A stretch of 55,839 nt of DNA from a gamma proteobacterium L18 (GCA_000497835.1 KI547165.1:170198-226036), one strand, 5' to 3'; positions 45,019 to 53,737 are shown, counted from the stretch's first letter. Notes: generated by a model from the sequence alone, not told the origin. Numbers and translations: made by a program.

Positions 45019-46677
45019 TCAAGCAGGAAGCGGTGCTACGTGTTGCCTGGCGTTATAGAGGCTGCCGGCCTTGAGTTGGACCACGCGATCGGCAGCATCA
45101 AAATAACGGTCATCATGGCTGATGACGATGATGGTCTTGCCAAGGCGTTTCAGCTCGGGCAATAGCTCGGTGTAGAAGATACGCCGGAAAGTCGGATCCT
45201 GATCGGCCGCCCACTCATCGAAGACCAGTATGGGCCTTCCCTCCAGCCAGGCACTGATGAGCGCGAGTCGCTTGCGTTGCCCGGTGGACAGGTCGGTCGT
45301 GCTGAAGGCCCCATCCTCGATACGGACCTTGTGGCCCAGCTCCATTTTCGTCAGATAACTGTCCAGTGATCCCAGCTCGCTCGACGATGTCCGTAGAATA
45401 TCGTCGAACAGATAATAGTCAGCGAAAACCGTGGTGAACATTTGACGGTAAGCATCTCGGGTCTGCGCCGTCACTGGCACGCCATTGAGCCGCACCTCGC
45501 CATGCTGAGGGTTGTAGAGGCCCAGCAGCAACTTGATCAGGGTGGTTTTGCCACCTCCGTTTTCGCCGACGATGAAGACCGTTTCGCCACGCTGGATGCT
45601 CAGGTCAATGGGCCCCAGTTCAAAGGCCGGCGTCTCGCCCACCTTTGGAAACCCGTACCGAACCTGGTTCAACTCCAGCCGCTGGAACGGCGCCTGGTGG
45701 TTGGAGGGCTGGTCCAGCAAGTAGGGTTCAGCCGTGGAAAACGTGTCAGAGAGTTCCTTGATGCGACGGAAGGCGATCTGGGCGCGACTAATGATGGGTA
45801 GGGTACCGATCAGGTGCTCCATGGGGCCTTTCATGTACAGCAGAATGAGCACAAAACCGCTGATGACAGAGGCATCGGCTTGAGGCCAGTACAATTGAGA
45901 GGCCAGGGTCAGGCCAATCACCGCGAAAAACAGCATGGAGCCAAAACTCTTGGCGACAATGAATGTATTGACCGACTTGACCTGGATATCGCAGATGCGG
46001 TCCGCCGTTCCCCGTATACCCTCGGTGAGCAGGGTATGCCGACGTCCCGAATGCATTCTCAGCTCCTTGGCACCCTCGGCAATCGCGTGGTAATGCTTTT
46101 GCAGAAGGTCCTCCTGCTCACGAGCGCTGTAAAAGCCGCGGATCCCCTTCAGCCGAGCCAGATACTGCGCCACGCTGCCCAGCAGGATGGCGAGCAGCAT
46201 CAAGCTGAATACCACCCAGGACAGCGAAGCCAGGTAAGCCAGGCAACCCAGCGTCACCGTCAGGGAAATGGCCAGGGGCGCCAAGGCGAAGGAGAAATCG
46301 CTGATGGTGTCGATGTCATGAGTCAGAACAGGAATAAGGCGATGCGTACGGTAGCGCTCCAGCTGGTCGATGGGGGCGCACAGTACTTTGCCGCCAAGGC
46401 TTTTGCGCAGCGAGGCGATGACTTTCTGCCCCACATAGTTGGTGCCGATATCGGAAACGATTGAACTGACCAAGGCAATCAGGCAGATGCCGCCAAAGGC
46501 TAACACCATGCCTATGCCCAATGCCTGTGAATGCAGGGCGCGGTTCGTCGTGGCGAGCAGCACGGTGATGCTGGCACCGGCGACGATGCCAAGCAATGTT
46601 GCCCCCGCCAGCAGGTGCCAATAGGGCTTGAGCAGGCTGAACAGCCCGCCCGAGTGTCCCTGTACAGGCTGTTTCAT
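45019..46677 (-). CDS. pvdE: Pyoverdine precursor ABC exporter PvdE
   Basis: 552 residues, a half-transporter with a fused membrane and ATPase domain (cyclic peptide/SyrD-type exporter family). About six transmembrane helices lie in residues 15-300. The ATPase domain has Walker A G-E-N-G-G-G-K-T (about 370-377), signature L-S-T-G-Q-R-K-R and Walker B I-L-V-F-D-E-W. It works as a dimer in the inner membrane and is known to move the acylated ferribactin precursor to the periplasm. AGGAG lies 8 bases before the ATG, and the gene begins 16 bases after pvdA, so the two are co-transcribed. It ends at a convergent junction with fpvA. Confidence 0.96.
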   Translation of the reverse strand: MKQPVQGHSGGLFSLLKPYWHLLAGATLLGIVAGASITVLLATTNRALHSQALGIGMVLAFGGICLIALVSSIVSDIGTNYVGQKVIASLRKSLGGKVLCAPIDQLERYRTHRLIPVLTHDIDTISDFSFALAPLAISLTVTLGCLAYLASLSWVVFSLMLLAILLGSVAQYLARLKGIRGFYSAREQEDLLQKHYHAIAEGAKELRMHSGRRHTLLTEGIRGTADRICDIQVKSVNTFIVAKSFGSMLFFAVIGLTLASQLYWPQADASVISGFVLILLYMKGPMEHLIGTLPIISRAQIAFRRIKELSDTFSTAEPYLLDQPSNHQAPFQRLELNQVRYGFPKVGETPAFELGPIDLSIQRGETVFIVGENGGGKTTLIKLLLGLYNPQHGEVRLNGVPVTAQTRDAYRQMFTTVFADYYLFDDILRTSSSELGSLDSYLTKMELGHKVRIEDGAFSTTDLSTGQRKRLALISAWLEGRPILVFDEWAADQDPTFRRIFYTELLPELKRLGKTIIVISHDDRYFDAADRVVQLKAGSLYNARQHVAPLPA

Positions 46678-46693
46678 GGGGAGTACTCCTAAT

Positions 46694-48028
46694 TCAAGCG
46701 CCGACGGCGGCTATTTTCAATCCAGGATGAGCGACGCAGCCTTGCAGACTTTGGTAGACAGCCTCAGCGATTTCCTCGCTGCGGCATGCCAGCACTGACA
46801 GCAGGGTGTCGCTCAGACCATGGGAGGCTTCGCAGAACCCTTGCAGGAAAATGCCAGCGCGCAAGTCCGGTGTGCTCAGGGCCCGGTACTGGCGGTCTAC
46901 CTGATATTCGTTGAGGTAACCTTCCAAGGGCGCCAGCAATTGGCGATGTGCGTCGCGCGAGTAGCCCGTTGCCAGGATGACGGCGTCGTAACGTTTGGCC
47001 TGCACTTGCCCGGTGCTGACGTCCCGGGTGCTGAGGTCGATACCCTGCGGGGAGACCTCAAGGCCCTGGATGTGTCGCAGGCACAGAACGGCATGGCGAT
47101 TGCTCGCCGAAATTTTCTGGCGATACAGCAACGCGTAGATGCGTTCGATCAATCCGGGATCGATGACCGAGTAGTTAGTGTTATGGAACTCTTCAATCAA
47201 ATGCTTTCTTTGTTCCGGGGACTGCTGGAACATGAGTTCGGTGTAATGCGGCGCAAACACTTCGTTGACGAAGGGAGAGTCATCGGCCGGCTTGAGGGCT
47301 GACCCACGCACGATCATGTCGGCCTCCACAGTGGGGAAGCTGTCGTGCAAATCGATGAATGCTTCCGCGGCGCTTTGCCCAGAGCCGACAATAGCGATAC
47401 GCATGGGCTTGCCTTGACTGCATGGCAGCTTGGCCACGCTGCTCAGGTAGCTGGAGTGGTGAAAGATTCTGGGATCGTTTTTAAATGCCTTGAACAGCTC
47501 CGGGATGCGCGGTGTGCCGCCTGTGCTGACGACCACGGAGCGGGCATGACGGGCGTATTCGTTACCGGACGCGTCACGGGAAATCACCCGAAGCACGTCG
47601 ATCGGACCTTTGCTGGCGACAGGTTCGAGTCGAAGCACCTCTTCGCCGTATTGCGCCTGATCGGTGAACTGTTCAGCTACCCAACGCAGATAATCGTTGA
47701 ACTCGGTGCGGCAAGGATAAAAGGTGCGCAGGTTGATGAAGTCGATCAGTCGTCCCTGTTCTTTGAGGTAGTTGACGAAGCTGAAATGGCTGGTTGGGTT
47801 GCGCAGCGAGACAAGATCCTTGAGAAAGGAAATCTGCAGTTCACTCTGGCTGGCCAGAGTGTCGCCGTGCCAGCGATAGTGTTGTTGCTTGTCAATGAAC
47901 AGGCAATCGAGCGGCCGTTGTCGTGCAGCACGCTGCTCCTGGATGGCGATGGCCAAGGCAAGGTTGGACGGACCGAAGCCCACCCCTATTAAATCGTGGG
48001 TGGTGATGGGTGATTGAGCGGCAGTCAT
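46694..48028 (-). CDS. pvdA: L-ornithine N5-monooxygenase PvdA
   Basis: 444 residues, full length for the family. FAD-binding G-F-G-P-S-N-L-A near residues 17-24; NADPH-binding G-S-G-Q-S-A-A-E near 212-219; the ATGY motif (I-L-A-T-G-Y-S) toward the C-terminus. It makes N5-hydroxyornithine with NADPH and O2, the hydroxamate precursor of the two putative hydroxyornithine modules of NRPS 3. The ATG lies only 4 bases after the stop of the acetyltransferase gene, with AGGAG inside the end of that gene, suggesting coupled translation. Family members are often tethered to the inner membrane by the N-terminus; that is not obvious here. Confidence 0.97.
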   Translation of the reverse strand: MTAAQSPITTHDLIGVGFGPSNLALAIAIQEQRAARQRPLDCLFIDKQQHYRWHGDTLASQSELQISFLKDLVSLRNPTSHFSFVNYLKEQGRLIDFINLRTFYPCRTEFNDYLRWVAEQFTDQAQYGEEVLRLEPVASKGPIDVLRVISRDASGNEYARHARSVVVSTGGTPRIPELFKAFKNDPRIFHHSSYLSSVAKLPCSQGKPMRIAIVGSGQSAAEAFIDLHDSFPTVEADMIVRGSALKPADDSPFVNEVFAPHYTELMFQQSPEQRKHLIEEFHNTNYSVIDPGLIERIYALLYRQKISASNRHAVLCLRHIQGLEVSPQGIDLSTRDVSTGQVQAKRYDAVILATGYSRDAHRQLLAPLEGYLNEYQVDRQYRALSTPDLRAGIFLQGFCEASHGLSDTLLSVLACRSEEIAEAVYQSLQGCVAHPGLKIAAVGA

Positions 48029-48032
48029 GGGG

Positions 48033-49136
48033 CTAGCTCCTGGAAAAAGGTCGGGCGCCGCGGGGGGCGGCCAGTGGGTGGAAAAGGTGTTCGTGGAAGA
48101 ACTGTTCGCGGGACAGGGTCACCAGCGTCGCGCGCTTGTGGGGAAAGTCGAACGACTTGATTCGTGCAAACCCGCTGCGGTCGAAGTTCGACAGTTGACG
48201 CCGGTTATCGAAGCTGGGCTCGCAGACCACTTGCTGGGTGCGAGCGTCGTCCAGAAAGGCAAAATGGCAGAGCGATGAGAACCAGGCTGTGTAGAAGGCC
48301 TGGCCTCGATAGCTTTCTTCGCCTACCAGCAGGTGGAGGCCGCGGTCGTAGTCGCCGGCATCGTAATAGGGGGCGATACGATCTTCTCGCGCCCAATAGA
48401 TTTCGAAGTAGCCAAATGGCACGCCGTCAAAGCGGCCGATGACGGGAAAGCTGTGGGCGCTCGACAGTTGTTGCTCCAGGTACCGACGATGTTCGTCGCG
48501 GCTTCCGGTTTCATTCCAGAAGCGAGCCACTCGCGGGGTATTCATCCACCGGTTGAAGGCATCCAGGTCCCGTGACAGGTCGACGGGGGCCAAGGTGAGG
48601 GTTTGTCCCAACCAGGGGATGAATCGCCGATAAAACGTCGTGTGCGGTTGCGGCGGTCGCAGCGGATGACGCATCCCGGCCGTGTTGACATGAAGCTGTG
48701 GATAGGGCGCTCGCTCGGTGGGCAGCCAGAGAGGCGCATGCTGCCACAGCACTGCGCCGTGACAACGGTAGTGGTGGTGGCCCGTTCGCTGCAGCAGCCC
48801 TGCGGCATGCAGAAAGGCCAGTCCTGGGGTGGTCTGTGCAACCTGAATGTCCACGCACAGGTGGGTGGGATAGCTGGCTAGCCACCCCTCAAGTCCTGCA
48901 AGAATAAGATCGGCTTCGCGATTTTTCCCTTGTTCCTGTACCGGCGGGTGATACATCAACGTGTTCTTGGTCGACGCAACCGCGGCAAGGCCCAGGACCG
49001 TCTCGCCCCCATGCGACAGCGTCACGCCGCCGGTGCAGACATCGACCTGCAGGGGCTGATCTGAAAACGAGGCGGTCAACGCCGAGAGGGTCGCTTTGCG
49101 GGTCGCCACCGTCGGTGATTCGGACATTGGATTCAT
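48033..49136 (-). CDS. Hydroxyornithine acyltransferase (IucB/PvdYII-like), copy 1
   Basis: 367 residues. The C-terminal half is a GNAT fold of the siderophore hydroxylysine/hydroxyornithine acetylase family: F-Y-R-R-F-I-P, then D-L-S-R-D-L-D-A-F-N-R-W-M-N, R-V-A-R-F-W, Y-F-E-I-Y-W-A-R-E-D-R-I-A-P-Y-Y and D-Y-D-R-G-L-H. It should acylate the N5-hydroxyl amine made by PvdA to give an N-acyl-N-hydroxyornithine. First gene of the operon with pvdA and pvdE. ATG 49136 is preferred; an in-frame extension to 49175 lacks support, and ATG 49127 is an alternative. It resembles PvdYII by family; I have not assigned the name because two paralogues are present. Confidence 0.88.
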   Translation of the reverse strand: MNPMSESPTVATRKATLSALTASFSDQPLQVDVCTGGVTLSHGGETVLGLAAVASTKNTLMYHPPVQEQGKNREADLILAGLEGWLASYPTHLCVDIQVAQTTPGLAFLHAAGLLQRTGHHHYRCHGAVLWQHAPLWLPTERAPYPQLHVNTAGMRHPLRPPQPHTTFYRRFIPWLGQTLTLAPVDLSRDLDAFNRWMNTPRVARFWNETGSRDEHRRYLEQQLSSAHSFPVIGRFDGVPFGYFEIYWAREDRIAPYYDAGDYDRGLHLLVGEESYRGQAFYTAWFSSLCHFAFLDDARTQQVVCEPSFDNRRQLSNFDRSGFARIKSFDFPHKRATLVTLSREQFFHEHLFHPLAAPRGARPFSRS

Positions 49137-49152
49137 GTGCTTTCTCTTTGGC

Positions 49153-49174
49153 TGGGGCGCAACCTGCAGCCCCA
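49153..49174 (-). other. Hairpin in the acetyltransferase leader
   Basis: TGGGGC (49153-49158) and GCCCCA (49169-49174) form a 6-bp stem with a 10-base loop between the promoter box and the start codon of copy 1. It has no T-run. It could end the upstream operon weakly or influence translation. Confidence 0.35.
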
Positions 49175-49186
49175 CCTTTGGTTAAA

Positions 49187-49210
49187 ACGAGTGTTCGTAT
49201 TTCGGATTTA
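49187..49210 (-). promoter_or_regulatory. Iron-starvation box for acetyltransferase-pvdA-pvdE
   Basis: On the minus strand TAAAT (plus 49206-49210) and CGT (plus 49187-49189) with a 16-base spacer; a full match. About 50 bases before the ATG. Confidence 0.85.
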
Positions 49211-49229
49211 ACACGTTGATCAAATTGAC

Positions 49230-50249
49230 CTAGAGGCGGTGTTCATCGAAGAAACTCTCGCGCTCCAGTCGCAGCAGGGCGGCCTCCTTGTGTGCCAGCT
49301 GGATGTTCTTCAAATGCCCGTAACCCTGGGATTTGAGGAAGTCGATTTGTCGTGTGTGGTCGATGCGTGGCTCGCCGAGGATGCGCTGCGTGCGGGGGTC
49401 GTCCAGAAACATGTAGTGCATCAGTGAGCGGAACCAGCCCCGCAATTTGCCGAGCCCCTGATGCTTGCTTTCGCCAATGACCACATGCCAGCCCCGGTCG
49501 TAGTCCTGAACGTCGTAGAACGGGGCAATCCGATCCTCTTTGCACCAATAGACTTCGAAGTACGCGAAGGGCTCGTCGTCATAGCAGCCGATCAGTGGGT
49601 GTACCCGTGGATCGTCCAGCATCTGCTGAAGGTAGAGGGTGTGCTCTTGTGCAGTGCCTGCCTGTTCCCAGAAATAGGCAACGTTCTCCAGGTTCATCCA
49701 GCGGTTGAAGGCCTCCAGGTCTCGCGAGATATCGACGGTTCGCAGGCTGAACGTACTCTGCAGTGCCGGTATGAACCGGCGGTAAACCTCGCCTTGCGCA
49801 ATGGGGGGGCGGATGGGATGGCGTTTGCCATCTTGCAGCCGATAGCGGATCGCACGATTGCCGCTGGCAGGTGCGGTGAGCCAGAGCGCCGAATGTTGCC
49901 AGAAGGTTTGTCGAGCACAACTCAGGATGATCCCGGACGGGGTCACGGCCAGGAGATCGTCGAACAGGCCCTCGCGGACGAACTGAATGCCGGCCTGCTC
50001 ATCGCAAGGCACCTTGACCTGGATACTCTGAGTTTGACTGTTCTGACAAAACTGCCCCGCCAGCAGGCCCAGCAATGCTGTCGAAGGCAGTGCCGGGCTG
50101 AACTCGATGACTTCGATCAGGTCATCCTTCACGCAGTACTGCAGCCCGGTGACGCCGTCCACAGACAGGCGGCCGTGGGCGCCTGTCTCCTCGATGCGCA
50201 GGCTCGATCGGCCTGACACGGTGCAATGGAGTGACAATGTGATGTCCAT
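49230..50249 (-). CDS. Hydroxyornithine acyltransferase (IucB/PvdYII-like), copy 2
   Basis: 339 residues, clearly paralogous to copy 1: F-I-P-A-L-Q-S-T, then D-I-S-R-D-L-E-A-F-N-R-W-M-N, Y-F-E-V-Y-W-C-K-E-D-R-I-A-P-F-Y and D-Y-D-R-G-W-H share the same order and spacing. The N-terminal half (about 130 residues) is much less alike. Predicted cytoplasmic transfer of an acyl group from acyl-CoA to N5-hydroxyornithine; acetyl is likely but another acyl group is possible. ATG 50249 is chosen because GAGG lies 6 bases upstream, overlapping the end of ptaA; a TTG at 50261 would overlap that gene. It is the last gene of the pvdM operon, separate from copy 1 by a new promoter. Confidence 0.85.
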   Translation of the reverse strand: MDITLSLHCTVSGRSSLRIEETGAHGRLSVDGVTGLQYCVKDDLIEVIEFSPALPSTALLGLLAGQFCQNSQTQSIQVKVPCDEQAGIQFVREGLFDDLLAVTPSGIILSCARQTFWQHSALWLTAPASGNRAIRYRLQDGKRHPIRPPIAQGEVYRRFIPALQSTFSLRTVDISRDLEAFNRWMNLENVAYFWEQAGTAQEHTLYLQQMLDDPRVHPLIGCYDDEPFAYFEVYWCKEDRIAPFYDVQDYDRGWHVVIGESKHQGLGKLRGWFRSLMHYMFLDDPRTQRILGEPRIDHTRQIDFLKSQGYGHLKNIQLAHKEAALLRLERESFFDEHRL

Positions 50250-50257
50250 GTATGGCC

Positions 50258-51379
50258 TCAAACCAGAGATGATGCGTGTGGGGAAAGGGCGAAAAATTCG
50301 CTGAGAAAGCGCTGCATCTGGGTGGCGGTTCCGACCGTGACTCGCAACCAGTCGGGCCAGGCTTCGAACACTCTGCCCACCCGAACCCCGCGCTGCTCAA
50401 GCGCTTTGCGCAGCGGTTCAACGGGACGCCCAAGGTTGACCATGAAACAGTTGGCCTGCGCATCGGTGCAGGGAAAACCAGCCTTGCGCAAGGCAGCGAC
50501 GGTATCGGCCAATACCTGAGCATTGGTGGCTTTGCGCTGAGTGACCAACAAAGGGTTTTCCAGCGCCGCGATTGCACCCAGCGCAGTGGGCAGGGGGATG
50601 AAATTACGTCCATTGAAGGCTTCCAGGCGCGCCAGCAGCGCCGGATTGCCGATCGCCACGCCAAGCCTGGCACCCGCCATGCCATAGATTTTCGAGAAGG
50701 TTCGCAGCACCAGTACGTCTTCGCGCTCGACGGCTAGTGCCAGGCACGTCGGGGCATCGGAGAAGTGGATGTAGGCCTCGTCGATGATGGCCAGGCAGCC
50801 GGGCGGCTTATCGGCGACCAGGCGCGTGATGTCGGCATGGGGAGTCAGGGTGCCGGTCGGATTGTTCGGGTTGCAGACGTAAATGACACCTGCCTGGCGA
50901 TCAACCGCCAGCATGCCGCGCACGTCATGGGCATGGTCGGCAGTCAGGGGAACCTCATGCACCCGGGCCTGCAACGTCTTGGCCCCGCTTGCCACAGAGT
51001 CATAGGTTGGGGCCGCGGTTACCACGCTGCGCGGGCCGGCGTAGCTGGCCAGGGCGCACTGAAGTGCTGCGCGGGAACCACAATAGAGGGCGACATGATC
51101 GTGGGGGATATCGTGCTGGCTGGCGAACAGTTGGCTTAGACGCACTTGCTGCTCATAGTCATAACGACCGCTCTGTCGCACGCCCGAGGTCATCGCCTTG
51201 ATTGCTGCAGCATCGGGGCCATACGGGCTCTCGTTGTAATCCAGGCGAACAATGTCATCGCCAAAGATCGGGTCCACCCCCGTCCCGTCAGGTGCTGGCG
51301 CAGCCCAGGCGGGCAGCGCGGGGGCAACGCTGGCCAGTGCGGCGGTGGTGACGAAGCGTCGTCGGCTCAAAGCGGTCAT
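50258..51379 (-). CDS. ptaA: Periplasmic aminotransferase PtaA (Tat-exported)
   Basis: 373 residues. It opens with a twin-arginine signal (S-R-R-R-F-V-T-T-A-A-L-A, cleavage near A-W-A-A). The mature part is a PLP fold type I enzyme like histidinol-phosphate aminotransferase: D-Y-N-E-S-P-Y-G-P, N-P-N-N-P-T-G, I-I-D-E-A-Y-I, and the PLP lysine in F-S-K-I-Y-G-M-A-G-A-R-L-G. PtaA is known in P. fluorescens to convert the glutamate attached to the chromophore into alpha-ketoglutarate in the periplasm. Gene position (between pvdO and an acyltransferase) and the Tat signal support this. It is not PvdN, which gives succinamide and belongs to a different sequence group. AGGGAG precedes the ATG; 17 bases after pvdO. 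Confidence 0.88.
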   Translation of the reverse strand: MTALSRRRFVTTAALASVAPALPAWAAPAPDGTGVDPIFGDDIVRLDYNESPYGPDAAAIKAMTSGVRQSGRYDYEQQVRLSQLFASQHDIPHDHVALYCGSRAALQCALASYAGPRSVVTAAPTYDSVASGAKTLQARVHEVPLTADHAHDVRGMLAVDRQAGVIYVCNPNNPTGTLTPHADITRLVADKPPGCLAIIDEAYIHFSDAPTCLALAVEREDVLVLRTFSKIYGMAGARLGVAIGNPALLARLEAFNGRNFIPLPTALGAIAALENPLLVTQRKATNAQVLADTVAALRKAGFPCTDAQANCFMVNLGRPVEPLRKALEQRGVRVGRVFEAWPDWLRVTVGTATQMQRFLSEFFALSPHASSLV

Positions 51380-51396
51380 GGTCGTTCTCCCTGTGG

Positions 51397-52275
51397 TCAG
51401 TCCTTGTCGTTGCCGTCGAGGTTGCGGGCCACGCGAAAGCCCAGCCAGTCACCGCGCACCTCAGGCTTGCGCTCGTTGCGGTTGCCCGAACGCGAGAAAA
51501 TCGCCGGTTCGCTGTAGTCGTTGCCGCGGATCTGGCGGTGTTCGCAGGTGCCGCCGGTGGTCCAGGCGCTGCCGTCGGTGGGGGCGCCGATGTAGTCGGT
51601 GTGCCAGCAGTCTTCCACCCACTCGTAGACGTTGCCGTGCATGTCGTACATGCCGAAGGCGTTGGGTGGGAAGCTGCCCACCGGCGAGGTGAACGAGAAG
51701 CCGTCGGCGGGGCCGTAGACGTTGGCGTGCTGGCTGATCGAGTACTCGCCTTCCTTGTCGAACGGGAAGGGGAAGGAGCCCTTGGACCCGGCGCGGGCGG
51801 CGTATTCGCGCTCCGATTCGCTGAGCATGCGGTAGGGCTTGCCGGTGGTCTTGGCCAGCCAGGCGATATAGTCGCGGGCCTCGAACCAGGTCATGCACAC
51901 GGCCGGCTGGCGCGGGCCCTGGGCGTAGTGGGGTTTGCCGTTCCGGCATAGGCGGCCGGGGCGCAGGTCGCCATCGGGCAGTACGGTGCCGGTGGCCTTG
52001 GCGTAGGCCTGCCACTGCTCGGCGGTGACGTTGAAGCGGCTGACGGCGAAGGGGTGGGCGAAGGTCACGGTATGCAGCGGGTTCTCGTCGTCCTGCTTGC
52101 CTACTTCGTCATCCGGGGTGCCCATCACGAAGCTGCCGGCGGGCAGCACGACCATCTCCGGGCAGTCTTTCTGGCAGTCGGTGAACACCTTGCCGGGCTG
52201 GGTGGGGTCGGCAGCATGTGCCTGGGCCGACAGCGACAGGCAACCTAAGGCAAACAACAGGTTGAGGCGTTTCAT
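51397..52275 (-). CDS. pvdO: Pyoverdine maturation protein PvdO (FGE/sulfatase-modifying fold)
   Basis: 292 residues with a Sec signal peptide (M-K-R-L-N-L-L-F-A-L-G, cleavage near A-H-A-A). The rest is a formylglycine-generating-enzyme-like domain: L-P-A-G-S-F-V-M-G-T, F-A-V-S-R-F-N-V-T, M-T-W-F-E-A, Y-R-M-L-S-E-S-E-R-E-Y-A-A-R, D-M-H-G-N-V-Y-E-W, and a terminal L-G-F-R-V-A-R-N. PvdO is needed in the periplasm for the late oxidation of dihydropyoverdine to pyoverdine. ATG 52275 overlaps the pvdM stop by the ATGA arrangement, so translation is coupled. An in-frame extension to 52365 lies inside pvdM and would remove the signal peptide from the N-terminus, so it is rejected. Confidence 0.95.
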   Translation of the reverse strand: MKRLNLLFALGCLSLSAQAHAADPTQPGKVFTDCQKDCPEMVVLPAGSFVMGTPDDEVGKQDDENPLHTVTFAHPFAVSRFNVTAEQWQAYAKATGTVLPDGDLRPGRLCRNGKPHYAQGPRQPAVCMTWFEARDYIAWLAKTTGKPYRMLSESEREYAARAGSKGSFPFPFDKEGEYSISQHANVYGPADGFSFTSPVGSFPPNAFGMYDMHGNVYEWVEDCWHTDYIGAPTDGSAWTTGGTCEHRQIRGNDYSEPAIFSRSGNRNERKPEVRGDWLGFRVARNLDGNDKD

Positions 52276-53654
52276 GGGTGTCCTTGCAGTTGAGCGACAG
52301 GGGGATTGGTCGGTTTGGCAGCCTTCTGGGCGGCGTCCCACACGCGCAGGAAATTGCCACCCCACAGCTTGGCGATGTCTTCGTCGGAGTACCCGCGCAG
52401 CATCAGTTCGGCCGTGACGTTGCGGCTCTGGCCCACGTTCTGGTAACCGATCACGCCGCCACCGTCGTTGAAGTCCGAGCTGATGCCGACGTGGTCGATG
52501 CCGATTTTTTTCACCGCGTAGTCGATGGAGTCGACGTATTGGGCCAGGGTGGCCTCGGGCTCCTGGCGCAGGATGTCGTAGAAGGGTGTGAGGAACTCGC
52601 CGAACTTTTTCTCCGACCAGATGGAGAACACCGGGTCGGTGGTGGTGCCCATCTGTGTCTGGTTCTGCACGTCGGGCAGGTCGTAGCGGGCGCGCAGGGC
52701 GTTCATTTTGGCGATGGTGTCGCGCGAGAACGGCTTGAGGTATTTGGAGTAGGCGACGATGTTGACCAGGCCGTCGGTGGCCTTGATGTTGGCCAGGTCC
52801 GCGTCGCTGAGGTTGCGGCGGATGTCCATCATGCCTTGCACGCCGGTGTGGGAGGCCATCACCGGGGCGCGGCTCAGGTGGGTGACCTGGGTCAGGGCCT
52901 GGCTGGACATCTGCGAGACGTCGATGATCACGCCCAGGTCATTGAGCTTGGCTACGGCGCGGCGGCCCAGGTCGGACAGGCCGCCCAGGGGGTCGACCGA
53001 ATCGCCCAGAAACGGCAGCGGGCGCGCCGAGTCGACCCAGCTGTTGTTGCCCACGTAGCCGGGGCCGAACACCCGCACGCCACGGGCCGCCCACAGGTCG
53101 AGCTTGTCGACGTCGTCGCCCAGGGGGGCGGCGTTGAGCATGCTGATGACGATGGCGAACTTGCCTTCCCCGGCCAGGCGGCGGAAGTCGGCCGGGGTGT
53201 AGGCGATGCCGGCCTGGTTGGGGAAGTCCCGGGCAATGCCGGTGATGATCTTGTAGCGCACCTCCAGTTCATTGGCCATGGCAGTCTGGAAACCGGCGGT
53301 GGGGCGGTGCGGCCAGTGGGGGCCGCTCCAGAATTCGGGCCACGACCAGATGGCAATCGAGGCGCCCCGCAAGCGCGCCTTGCCGGCCTTGACCAGGTCG
53401 AACTGGGTAGGGCCGTCGCGGTTGGCCTCGCGGCCTTCGCTGCCGTAGCTCAGCGGTACGTCCAGGTGGGCGTCCAGGGCCAGGATGCGCTCTTGCAGGG
53501 CGTTGGCGCGCTGCTCGATGGCGCGGCTGTAAGGGTGTGCCGGCAGGTAGAGCCAGTACCACCAGGCGCCGGTGCCGGCGGCGGCCAGCAACAGAATAAC
53601 GACCACCAGCCATGGCCACTTGCGCGAGAGAAGAAGGTGTTTCGTCATTGCCAT
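52272..53654 (-). CDS. pvdM: Pyoverdine maturation dipeptidase-like protein PvdM
   Basis: 460 residues. One N-terminal transmembrane anchor (W-P-W-L-V-V-V-I-L-L-L-A-A-A, about 15-38) puts the enzyme in the periplasm. It is a renal-dipeptidase (peptidase M19) homologue: D-A-H-L-D near the start of the catalytic domain, I-D-V-S-Q-M-S-S, A-S-H-T-G-V and I-S-S-D-F-N-D-G-G-G. PvdM is required for chromophore maturation. First gene of the minus-strand operon pvdM-pvdO-ptaA-acyltransferase. Start is either ATG 53654 or ATG 53648 (two codons apart), both without a strong ribosome site; the frame extends further upstream but that would cover the promoter box. Confidence 0.94.
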   Translation of the reverse strand: MAMTKHLLLSRKWPWLVVVILLLAAAGTGAWWYWLYLPAHPYSRAIEQRANALQERILALDAHLDVPLSYGSEGREANRDGPTQFDLVKAGKARLRGASIAIWSWPEFWSGPHWPHRPTAGFQTAMANELEVRYKIITGIARDFPNQAGIAYTPADFRRLAGEGKFAIVISMLNAAPLGDDVDKLDLWAARGVRVFGPGYVGNNSWVDSARPLPFLGDSVDPLGGLSDLGRRAVAKLNDLGVIIDVSQMSSQALTQVTHLSRAPVMASHTGVQGMMDIRRNLSDADLANIKATDGLVNIVAYSKYLKPFSRDTIAKMNALRARYDLPDVQNQTQMGTTTDPVFSIWSEKKFGEFLTPFYDILRQEPEATLAQYVDSIDYAVKKIGIDHVGISSDFNDGGGVIGYQNVGQSRNVTAELMLRGYSDEDIAKLWGGNFLRVWDAAQKAAKPTNPPVAQLQGHP

Positions 53655-53704
53655 TTCGACCCGACTGTACGACGGCCCCATGCCGTTCGAACTTGTTGGG
53701 TGAT

Positions 53705-53728
53705 ACGAGTCGACGCCGGAAGAATTTA
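53705..53728 (-). promoter_or_regulatory. Iron-starvation box for pvdM operon
   Basis: On the minus strand TAAAT (plus 53724-53728) and CGT (plus 53705-53707), 16-base spacer; full match, about 50 bases before the pvdM start. Confidence 0.87.
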
Positions 53729-53737
53729 CCAAGTGCC

